Shown here: positions 42,941-50,646 of the stretch, one piece after another | Layout of the letters: each line of letters starts with the position of its first letter | Position numbering within the stretch: position 1 is the stretch's first letter | DNA from: JAEULH01 sp963789785 | GTDB lineage: Bacteria; Pseudomonadota; Alphaproteobacteria; Rhodospirillales; Defluviicoccaceae | Assembly (NCBI GenBank): GCA_963789785.1 | Contig: CAWBNC010000031.1 | Span: 62,001 to 126,000, forward strand | DNA: 64,000 bases | Reading direction: 5' to 3' | The notes under the pieces: generated by a model | Database searches by the model: none | The model's input: the letters and a program-made list of their open reading frames with translations, nothing else | Told to the model about the DNA's origin: nothing | Position numbers and translations under genes: made by a program

Positions 42941-45295
42941 ATGTCCGTTGCTGCGAATGACGGCGAGGCCTCGGGCGCCGACAGCGAGACTTTGCCGCGA
43001 GCGGATGACGGTGCAGATAACGGTGCGGATGCCGGCGCGGTAGAGGCGGACGCGTCGCCTCGTACCGCGTCGACCGATGCGACGAACGTCGACAAACTGG
43101 AAGCGGATGAAGCCGAAGCTCGGAGCGAAGGCGTCGTCGCGGCGGACGAGGCGCCGCCGCGCGCGAGCTTCGATTTGCGATCGCCCGAACTCTACCTCAA
43201 TCGCGAGCTGACTTGGCTGCAGTTCAACAACCGGGTCCTGCACGAGGCGCGCGACCGGCGCACACCACTGCTGGAACGGGTCAAGTTCCTCGCGATCGCC
43301 TCGTCCAACATGGACGAGTTCTTCATGAAGCGGATCGGCGGCCTGAAGCAGCAGATCGGCGCCGGGGTGCAGAAGCTGACGGTCGACGGGCGCACGCCGA
43401 GCCAGCAACTCGAAGAATGCCGGGTCGTTACTGCCGAGTTCCGGCGCAAGCAGCGCGAGACATACTTCGACCTGATCAGCGACCTGCGTCGCCACGACAT
43501 CCACATCCGCGCGTTCGCCAAGTTACCCAAAGCGGCGCAGACGCAGATCCGCGAATATTATCACGAGAACATCTTCCCGCTGGTCACGCCGCTGGCGATG
43601 GATCCGGCGCATCCGTTCCCGTTCATCTCCAACCTGTCGCTGAACCTGCTGGTCACGCTGCGGTTCCCCCACGAGTCCAGCCTGACCATGGCGCGGATCA
43701 AGGTTCCCAGCGGCGCAGGCGTGCCGCAATTCCTCCGGGTTGCCGGCGTTGACGAGTTCGTCCTGCTCGAGGACGTCATGGCCCACTGCCTCGAGGACAT
43801 GTTCCCCGGTATGGAGATCGAGACGGTCGAGCTGTTCCGGGTTACGCGGAACGCCAACACCGATCGCAGCGAAGAGATGGCCGACGATCTGGTCGCGATG
43901 ATCGAGGCGGAACTGCGGGAACGCAAGTTCGCGCCGATTGTTCGCCTTGAAACCATCCGGGACATGGACCTGAACCATCGCGGCATGCTTGCGGCGGAAC
44001 TCGGCCTCGATGCCGAGAAAGAGGTCTACGACACCGACGTGATGATGGGCATGCGCGATCTGATGGAGATCGCAGGCCTCGATCGACCTGAGTTCCGTTA
44101 CCCCCCTCACCAGGCGATCGACAACATCAAGCTCCAGGATCACGACAGTATCTTCCACATCATTCGCGAGAATGGGCCGATCCTGCTCAGCCATCCTTAC
44201 AAATCGTTCGTCACCTCGGTCGTCCGCTTCGTCCGGGAGGCGGCCGAGGATCCGAAGGTCTATGCGATCAAAATGACGCTCTACCGGACCTCGGCGGATA
44301 CCAAGATCATCGAATACCTTGTCGAGGCCGCGCGCAACGGCAAGCAGGTTGCCGTCGTCGTCGAGCTCAAGGCGCGTTTCGACGAAGCGGCGAACCTGCG
44401 CTGGGCGAGCCGGCTGGAAGAGGCCGGCATCCACGTCACCTACGGCGTCCTCGGGCTGAAGACGCACTCCAAGCTGATCCTCGTCGTCCGCCGCGACTAC
44501 AACGGGCTGAAGCGCTACTGCCACATCGGCACCGGCAACTACCACGCCGGTACGGCGCGGCTTTATTGCGACCTCGGGATGCTTACCTGCGACAAGGAGA
44601 TCGGGTTCGACATTACCGAGCTGTTCAACTACCTGACCACCGGCTGCCGGCCGTCGCGCAACTACCGCAAGATTCTGACCGCGCCGACGTCGATGAAGAA
44701 AGCCCTGATCGCGAAGATCGAACGCGAAGCCGCGGGCCACAGCACGGAGCACCCCGGACTGATCCGGCTCAAAGCCAACGCGCTGGAGGATTCTGACATC
44801 GTCGAGGCGCTGTACCGCGCCGCGCAGGTGGGGGTGAAGGTCGATCTGATCATCCGCGACACCTGCAGGCTGCGCCCGGGTATTCCGGGCCTGTCGGATA
44901 CGGTCACGGTGATCGGCATCATCAGCCGCTTCCTCGAGCACGCCCGGATCTACTATTTCCAGAACGGCGGCGACGAGGAGTACTTCATCGGCTCGGCCGA
45001 TCTGATGAACCGCAACCTGCAGAGCCGGGTCGAGGTGCTGGCCCCGGTCGAAAACCCCGAACTGCGGAAGGATCTGCGGGCGATCGTGGAAACCCAGCTC
45101 GCCGATCACCGCAGCGCCTGGCAGATGCAGCCCGATGGCAGCTACGTCCAGCGCCGGCCACGGGGCGGTCAGGCCCATCGCGGGTCGCAGGAGGTGCTGA
45201 TCGTCGCTGCCGAGCGGCGGCTGGAGCGGGCGCGCCGGCTGCGCAAGATCAAGCCGCGGGCCTACGCTCGCCGCGCGCCGCGAGAGCCGCGTTGA
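42941..45295 (+). CDS. ppk1: Polyphosphate kinase 1, with an acidic N-terminal extension
   Basis: This 784-residue enzyme polymerises ATP gamma-phosphate into polyphosphate. The conserved core begins near residue 83 (ELYLNRELTWLQFNNRVLHE). The autophosphorylated His is His509 in LKTHSKLILV, followed by the second active-site region HIGTGNYHAGTARLY. The first 80 residues form an Ala/Asp/Glu-rich, probably disordered extension absent from standard PPK1. The C-terminal tail is basic. The start is 1 bp after the PPK2 stop, which implies a shared transcript and coupled translation. Confidence 0.95.
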   Translation: MSVAANDGEASGADSETLPRADDGADNGADAGAVEADASPRTASTDATNVDKLEADEAEARSEGVVAADEAPPRASFDLRSPELYLNRELTWLQFNNRVLHEARDRRTPLLERVKFLAIASSNMDEFFMKRIGGLKQQIGAGVQKLTVDGRTPSQQLEECRVVTAEFRRKQRETYFDLISDLRRHDIHIRAFAKLPKAAQTQIREYYHENIFPLVTPLAMDPAHPFPFISNLSLNLLVTLRFPHESSLTMARIKVPSGAGVPQFLRVAGVDEFVLLEDVMAHCLEDMFPGMEIETVELFRVTRNANTDRSEEMADDLVAMIEAELRERKFAPIVRLETIRDMDLNHRGMLAAELGLDAEKEVYDTDVMMGMRDLMEIAGLDRPEFRYPPHQAIDNIKLQDHDSIFHIIRENGPILLSHPYKSFVTSVVRFVREAAEDPKVYAIKMTLYRTSADTKIIEYLVEAARNGKQVAVVVELKARFDEAANLRWASRLEEAGIHVTYGVLGLKTHSKLILVVRRDYNGLKRYCHIGTGNYHAGTARLYCDLGMLTCDKEIGFDITELFNYLTTGCRPSRNYRKILTAPTSMKKALIAKIEREAAGHSTEHPGLIRLKANALEDSDIVEALYRAAQVGVKVDLIIRDTCRLRPGIPGLSDTVTVIGIISRFLEHARIYYFQNGGDEEYFIGSADLMNRNLQSRVEVLAPVENPELRKDLRAIVETQLADHRSAWQMQPDGSYVQRRPRGGQAHRGSQEVLIVAAERRLERARRLRKIKPRAYARRAPREPR

Positions 45296-45591
45296 GGCGA
45301 AGCGGAATGGCGCGGCGGTCGATCCTGCGAATAGAACGCCCTCACCTTGATCCTCTCCGAAGGCTCCCAAGGGGAGGAAGAAGAGGCGGCGGCGCTTCAC
45401 CCTCTCCCAGCAGCGGAGCGCTTGCGGAGCGTTTGGGACAGGGAGGGCCCGCAAGAGCGGGAGCGTGAGGGGATCGCAGGCCATTAACCCATGGCACCGC
45501 AGCAAGACCGCCACGGGAGCACACTGCGTCCCGTGAGTTGGCGCCGCGCTCACTGGGGTGCGTGCGCGCGTGGCTACGAAACGGCGGGGCG
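45296..45591. repeat. Gene-free region with a palindromic intergenic repeat-like element
   Basis: Between ppk1 and the next permease gene lies a C-rich then G-rich segment bounded by inverted CCCTCAC (45339-45345) and GTGAGGG (45465-45471). Inside are further complementary tracts (CTCTCC and GGGAGG types) and GAGCGGAG/GCGGAGCG direct motifs. The layout resembles dispersed palindromic elements of high-GC proteobacteria that fold into a long hairpin. Only one copy is in this window, so its repeat nature is inferred. Confidence 0.4.
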
Positions 45592-46746
45592 ATGGACAAA
45601 CGACAGCGGACCCTTCTCTGGCTCGCGGTCGGCGCGGTGCTTGTCGCCGTGCTGTACGCGCTGGGCCCAGCGCTGGCGCCGTTCTACATCAGCCTCGCGC
45701 TCGCTTTCGTTCTGGTGCCGCTGTGTGACCGGCTGGAGGGCTGGCGCCTGCCGCGCACCGTCGCGGTCCTGGTCGTTATGATCGTGTTCGCTCTGGCACT
45801 GGTCGCCGCCGTTCTCATTCTCGTCCCGATCCTGGTCCAGCAGGCCGCTGACTTGCTGTCATCGGTTCCCGATTTCGCCCAGAAGCTGATGGGATATCTC
45901 AAGGAAGTCTCGGCGGTGGTCGAGCACCGCTTCGGCGTCGATATCGTCAACCGCATCGAAGGCGCGATCGGCGGTAGCGAGCGCCTGATCAACTGGTTCA
46001 CCGGCATGGTCGGCGGCCTGCTGACCAGCGGCATGACGATCACGTCGGCGCTGCTGCAGGCCGGCATCGCGATCGTCGTTGTCTTCTTCCTGCTGCGCGA
46101 CTTTCCGAAGATCGTCGACGACGTGAACGACTGGCTGCCGGCCGATTATGCCCCGACCATCCGGGCGATGGCCGCCCAGGCCTACGACACGCTCGCCGGT
46201 TTCATCCGCGGCCAGAGCCTGGTCTGCCTGATCCTCGGTACCTTCTATGCCTTGTCGCTGACTTTGATCGGGCTCAAGTTCGGCCTGCTCGTCGGCTTCT
46301 GCATCGGCCTGATATCGTTCGTCCCCTATGCCGGCGCGACGCTGGGCCTGATCACGGCGATGGGACTGGCGCTGATGCAGTTCGACTCGTGGCTGATGAT
46401 CGCGGGCGTCGCCGCGATCTTCTTCGTCGGTCAGGCGGTGGAGGGCAATTTCCTCGTCCCGGTGCTGGTTGGCGACCGGGTCCGGCTGCATCCCGTCTGG
46501 GTCATCCTCGGGCTTTACCTCGGCGGTTCCCTGTTCGGCTTCTTCGGCATGCTGCTCGCCGTGCCGATTACAGCGCTGGTGGGCGTCATGGCCCGTTTCG
46601 CGTTCGGCGCCTATCTCGACAGCGATCTTCGGCGCGGCCATGGCTTCGGCGGCTCGCGCGGCCCCTCGAGGATATTGACCAGCGACGGGACACCCGGTGC
46701 GGGAGGCGAGGAGCCGGCCGCGGTCGCGCCGCCGGGCCGGACATGA
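45592..46746 (+). CDS. AI-2E/PerM-family transporter, second copy
   Basis: This 384-residue membrane protein is a clear paralogue of the one at 34177-35301: same helix order, with GLISFVPYAGATLGLITAMG and RLHPVWVILGLYLGG in the conserved C-terminal part. I prefer the ATG at 45592 (MDKRQRTLLW) because it places the first helix normally; an upstream start at 45538 adds 18 residues of unusual composition. A tail of about 40 residues rich in Gly and Pro follows the last helix. The substrate is unknown. Confidence 0.83.
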   Translation: MDKRQRTLLWLAVGAVLVAVLYALGPALAPFYISLALAFVLVPLCDRLEGWRLPRTVAVLVVMIVFALALVAAVLILVPILVQQAADLLSSVPDFAQKLMGYLKEVSAVVEHRFGVDIVNRIEGAIGGSERLINWFTGMVGGLLTSGMTITSALLQAGIAIVVVFFLLRDFPKIVDDVNDWLPADYAPTIRAMAAQAYDTLAGFIRGQSLVCLILGTFYALSLTLIGLKFGLLVGFCIGLISFVPYAGATLGLITAMGLALMQFDSWLMIAGVAAIFFVGQAVEGNFLVPVLVGDRVRLHPVWVILGLYLGGSLFGFFGMLLAVPITALVGVMARFAFGAYLDSDLRRGHGFGGSRGPSRILTSDGTPGAGGEEPAAVAPPGRT

Positions 46747-46762
46747 GCCCGAGAACCGGGTC

Positions 46763-46963
46763 ATGCCTGTTGGTATTTTCCCCTCACTCGTCCGGTCGGG
46801 AAGCGGCAGGAAGGAATTCGCCGCCGCATTGCGGCGCCGCTTCTTTCCGAAAACCGGGCTGGAGCGCGGGCCGATCGTGAATTACCGCTTTCGCCTCTTC
46901 GCCCCATGGCTTAACCAGAGCGATCTCTGGCAACGCCCGATGAGTTGGTTCGGCAGACGATAA
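46763..46963 (+). CDS. Candidate small basic protein coupled to the DUF4912 gene
   Basis: The frame encodes 66 residues from ATG 46763. Its TAA stop overlaps the ATG of the DUF4912 gene as TAATG, the geometry of translational coupling. The product is basic and aromatic (LRRRFFPKTGLERGPIVNY, PWLNQSDLWQRPMSWFGRR) with no membrane segment. No family is recognised and the ribosome-binding site is weak. The overlap and protein-like composition are the evidence. Confidence 0.4.
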   Translation: MPVGIFPSLVRSGSGRKEFAAALRRRFFPKTGLERGPIVNYRFRLFAPWLNQSDLWQRPMSWFGRR

Positions 46964-47739
46964 TGGCATCGCAGGACACAGCCGACACGCCCGGATCACC
47001 GACCACAGGCCCGGCCCTGGAACTCGATCAGGCCTTTCTTCGCCGGACGGGTGAGGAGGTTCGCGCTTTCTTTCCCCGTCCGCTTACCGACGTTGAGCTT
47101 GTGCTGATCGATGTCGATCCGGACCACATCCACGCCTTTTGGAACATTCCGCCGGCGGTCATCGAGTCGGCGCAGGCGCGCTCGGCCGGCGGCGCCTCGA
47201 TGGTTCTGCGCCTTTACCCTGTCGACCATGGCGCCGCGGCTGCAGAGAGGGTCATCGAGGTCGACGTCGGCGGCCTGCAGGGCCGGACCTATGTCGATGT
47301 CCGGCAGGCCGAGCGGCGTTATCGGGGCATGATCGGGTTGCGGACGGGAGCAGATGACCTGATGGTCCTGGCAACATCGAACGAGGTGACGCTGCCGCCC
47401 GCTGGACCGGTACCCGATCCCGCGGCCGACCCCGCGCCAGCCGCGGCTTCAGCGATACCTGCGGACCGCATTGATCCGTTCGCCGCTCTCTATGAATTGG
47501 AAGCGGTCCTGCCTGTCTCGAGCTATATCCTCGCAGGCGACCGCGTTGCCTTCGAGGCCACCGCCGAGCTGCACATCCATGGTCGCGCGGAGCCGGGGGC
47601 GACGGTTCGCCTGTTCGGACGCACGGTGCCGCTGCGCCCCGACGGCAGCTTCTCCGTGGTTCACGTCCTGCCGCAGCAATCCCGCCAGCTGTCGATGCTG
47701 CTGGCCGCCGCGGCGGCGGAAGCGGACGGCTCGGCTTGA
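46963..47739 (+). CDS. DUF4912-type protein
   Basis: This 258-residue protein has a region LVLIDVDPDHIHAFWNIPPA (about 47-66) followed by VLRLYPVDHG and YVDVRQAERRYRGMIGLR. This is the DUF4912 pattern: a domain probably binding carbohydrate or acting as a structural partner, often encoded beside GH57 branching enzymes. A Pro/Ala linker leads to a second beta-rich part (ELHIHGRAEPGATVRLFGR). There is a single base between its stop and the GH57 start, so the two are very likely translated together. The ATG at 46963 overlaps a small upstream frame. Molecular role unknown. Confidence 0.75.
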   Translation: MASQDTADTPGSPTTGPALELDQAFLRRTGEEVRAFFPRPLTDVELVLIDVDPDHIHAFWNIPPAVIESAQARSAGGASMVLRLYPVDHGAAAAERVIEVDVGGLQGRTYVDVRQAERRYRGMIGLRTGADDLMVLATSNEVTLPPAGPVPDPAADPAPAAASAIPADRIDPFAALYELEAVLPVSSYILAGDRVAFEATAELHIHGRAEPGATVRLFGRTVPLRPDGSFSVVHVLPQQSRQLSMLLAAAAAEADGSA

Positions 47740-47740
47740 G

Positions 47741-49324
47741 ATGAACCGCGGCACCCTGGCGCTCGTACTCCACGCCCATCTTCCCTACGTCCGCCATCCC
47801 GAGTACGAGAGCTTCCTCGAAGAGCGCTGGCTGTTCGAGGCGATCATCGACACCTACGTGCCGCTGATCCGGGTGTGCGAAAAGCTTCTGGCCGACGGTG
47901 TTCCCGTTCGCCTGACGCTGTCGATCTCGCCGACGCTGCTGGCGATGCTGGCCGATCCGCTGCTGCGCGAGCGCTTCGCCGCCCACCTTGCCAGACTTAC
48001 CCGTCTTGGCGATCAGGAAATCCTGCGGACGCACGGCGATCCGCGCTTGCTCGAAGTCGCGCGGATGTACCGGCGGCTGCTCCACGAGACCGAGGAGACC
48101 TTTGCCGCTCACTATGACGGCGACCTGATCGCGGCGTTTCGCAAGCTTCAGGATGCCGGCGCGCTCGAAATCGCGACAGCGGCGGCGACCCATGGCTACC
48201 TGCCGATCCTGAAAACCAGCCCGGCGGCGGCGCGCGCCCAGCTTCAGGTCGCGGCCGACAGCTACCGCCGGGCCTTCGGCCGGACGGTGCCGGGCTTCTG
48301 GCTGCCGGAATGCGGCTACTACCCAGGTGTGGAAGAGCTGGTCGCCGATGCCGGCGGCCGGTACTTTTTCGTCGACACCCACGGAATCCTGAACGCCGAG
48401 CCCCGGCCGCGCTACGGTTATGTCGCGCCGCTGGCGTGTCCCAACGGCGTCGCCGCCTTCGGGCGCGATCCGGCGTCGTCGCGGCAGGTCTGGAGCGCCG
48501 GCGAAGGTTATCCCGGTGACCCGTGGTATCGCGACTTCTACCGCGACATCGGCTTCGACCTCGATTTCGAGACGATCAAACCGTACAGCCTCGACGGCCA
48601 CACACGGATCTTCACCGGCTTCAAGTACCACCGCATCACCGGCGCGACCGACGACAAGGAGCTCTACGAGCCGGCGCGGGCGACCGACCGGGTCGACGCC
48701 CATGCCGCGGACTTCGTCCACCGTCAGCTTGAGACGGTGGACCGGTTCGCGCCGGCGATGGACCGCCCGCCGGTCATCGTCGCCCTCTACGACGCCGAGC
48801 TGTTCGGCCATTGGTGGTTCGAGGGTCCGCAATGGATCGACCGGCTGATCCGGCGCGTCGCGGCCGAGGACCGACTGGAGCTGGTGACGGCCAGCGACGA
48901 TCTGGCCCGTCATCCCCAGCCGCAGGTGGCTCAGCCGTCGGCCTCGAGCTGGGGCGAGCGCGGCTACAGCGAGTTCTGGCTTAACCCGGGCAACGACTGG
49001 ATCTACCGTCATCTGCACGACGCCGCGTTGCGCATGCACAACCTCGCCCGCACCCAAGCGGGCCTGGCCGTCGGCTCCCCAGCCGATCGCGCCCTTCGAC
49101 AGGCCGCGCGCTCTCTGCTGCTGGCCCAGGCGTCTGACTGGCCGTTCATCATGAAGACGGGCACGGCTGTTGAGTATGCCTACAATCGCATTCGCGACAA
49201 TCTCGCCCGCTTCCACTTCCTCTGCGATTGCGCGGAGCGCGAGGATATCGACCAGGCCCGCATCGCGGCGCTGGAGGCGATGGACGCGATCTTCCCGGAC
49301 CTCGACTTCCGGATTTACGCCTGA
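47741..49324 (+). CDS. GH57 1,4-alpha-glucan branching enzyme (DUF1957-containing)
   Basis: This 527-residue enzyme makes alpha-1,6 branches in glycogen-type glucan. It opens with LVLHAHLPYVRHPEYESFLE, typical of family GH57. The nucleophile region is WLPECGYYPG with Glu190, and the acid/base Asp is Asp351 in ALYDAELFGHWWFEG. The helical C-terminal domain follows (WLNPGNDWIYRHLHDA, MKTGTAVEYAYNRI). ATG 47741 follows the DUF4912 stop by 1 bp. A typical GH13 GlgB is not in this window. The gene is intact. Confidence 0.9.
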   Translation: MNRGTLALVLHAHLPYVRHPEYESFLEERWLFEAIIDTYVPLIRVCEKLLADGVPVRLTLSISPTLLAMLADPLLRERFAAHLARLTRLGDQEILRTHGDPRLLEVARMYRRLLHETEETFAAHYDGDLIAAFRKLQDAGALEIATAAATHGYLPILKTSPAAARAQLQVAADSYRRAFGRTVPGFWLPECGYYPGVEELVADAGGRYFFVDTHGILNAEPRPRYGYVAPLACPNGVAAFGRDPASSRQVWSAGEGYPGDPWYRDFYRDIGFDLDFETIKPYSLDGHTRIFTGFKYHRITGATDDKELYEPARATDRVDAHAADFVHRQLETVDRFAPAMDRPPVIVALYDAELFGHWWFEGPQWIDRLIRRVAAEDRLELVTASDDLARHPQPQVAQPSASSWGERGYSEFWLNPGNDWIYRHLHDAALRMHNLARTQAGLAVGSPADRALRQAARSLLLAQASDWPFIMKTGTAVEYAYNRIRDNLARFHFLCDCAEREDIDQARIAALEAMDAIFPDLDFRIYA

Positions 49325-49460
49325 GACCGCCATCGGCAACGGCGTGGCCTCGTCGGCAGCCGACTGGCGGGCGCGGAAGTTACGCAATATCTGATCGTAG
49401 GTAATCTCGCGCCCGAACCTTCGGCGCACAAGCCGTTCGACAGGTCGACAGTAAGACATC

Positions 49461-50644
49461 ATGACCGTGAAACTATCGATCATGTCTGCGGCGCGGCCAC
49501 GGATACGTGTCGCGTTCGCCGGCGCCTGCACACTGTTGCTGCTGGCGGGATGCGACACGCAAAGCCAGACTCCGCCAAAGGCGCCGCCGCCGCCGGCCGT
49601 TACGGTCGCTCCGGTGACGAAAAGCGAGATCAATCCCGTCTTCGAGTTCATCGGTCAGACCGAGGCGGTCGATACGGTCGAGCTGCGGGCGCGGGTCGAG
49701 GGCTTCCTGGTCAAGCGGGCCTTCGAGGAAGGCGACGACATCGATAAAGGCGCGCTCTTGTTCAGCATCGAGAAGGCGCCCTATGAAGCGGCCCTTGCCG
49801 CCGCCGACGCGGACGTGGCGCAGGCGCAGGCGACTTTGGCCCGCACGCAGAAGGATCTCGATCGCTCGAAGACCCTGTTCTCACGGGGGAATGTCAGCGC
49901 GAAAACGCGCGACGACGACCTCGCCGCCGAACGCGCAGCGACGGCGCAGGTCGCGGCGGCTGAAGCCCAACAACGCACGGCCCAGCTCAACCTCGGCTAT
50001 ACCGATATCTATGCGCCGTTTGCAGGAAGGATCGGCCGCTCCGCCTACAGCGTCGGCAATCTTGTCGGGCCGAGCAGCGACGTGCTGGCGAGGCTGGTCA
50101 AGCTCGATCCGATTTACGCCGTGTTCAACGTCAGCGAGCAGCTCTATCTCGATTACCAGAGCAAGGTCGCCAAAGACCAAGGCGGCGACCGGCGAAACCG
50201 GTTCCGCAGCCGGTTCCGCGGCTGCGTCTGGCGAACGATACGGAGTACCCTCATGCCGGCCGGATCGAGTTCGTCGACAACCGGGTCGATCCGACGACCG
50301 GCACCATTGCCGTGCGCGCCGTCTTCCCCAATCCGGACAAGCTGCTCGTGCCCGGCCTCTTCGTCACCGTCGAGCTTAAGGCGCGCGACGCCAAGCCGGC
50401 GCTGCTGATCCCCCAGGCCGCGGTGCAGGAAGACCAGGCCGGGCGCTTCGTCCTTGTCGCGAAGCCCGACAACACCGCCGAAGTCCGGCGGATCGAGACC
50501 GGCGATCGCACCGGCACCTCCTGGCAGGTGACGAGCGGGCTCGGCGAGGGCGAACTGGTGGTCTACGAGGGAATTCAGAAGGTCCGCCCGGGCGCGCCCA
50601 TTACGCCGGTGGTTCGGCCGCCAGAGCAGGCGCCGGCGGGATAG
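49461..50644 (+). CDS. RND efflux periplasmic adaptor (MexA/AcrA-type lipoprotein), frameshifted
   Basis: This is a membrane-fusion protein linking an RND pump to the outer-membrane channel. Its N-terminus is a lipoprotein signal with lipobox LLAGC. Next come the lipoyl half-motifs (VELRARVEGFLVKRAFEEGD), a coiled-coil hairpin (AQATLARTQKDLDRSKTLF), and TDIYAPFAGRIGR. The frame is lost between about 50175 and 50215 in a repetitive CCGGTTCCG stretch. The other frame continues with LRLANDTEYPHAGRIEFVD and the C-terminal beta-barrel part (LVPGLFVTVEL), ending at 50644. A one-base correction gives about 394 residues. The pump gene starts 2 bp later. Confidence 0.85.
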
Positions 50645-50646
50645 CC

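Noticed and set aside
41239..43095. 618-codon open frame on the minus strand
   Set aside because: It is antisense to the PPK2 gene, which has clear P-loops on the other strand.
47252..49651. 799-codon open frame on the minus strand
   Set aside because: It is mostly antisense to the GH57 gene. Only the short end over the gap is noted separately.
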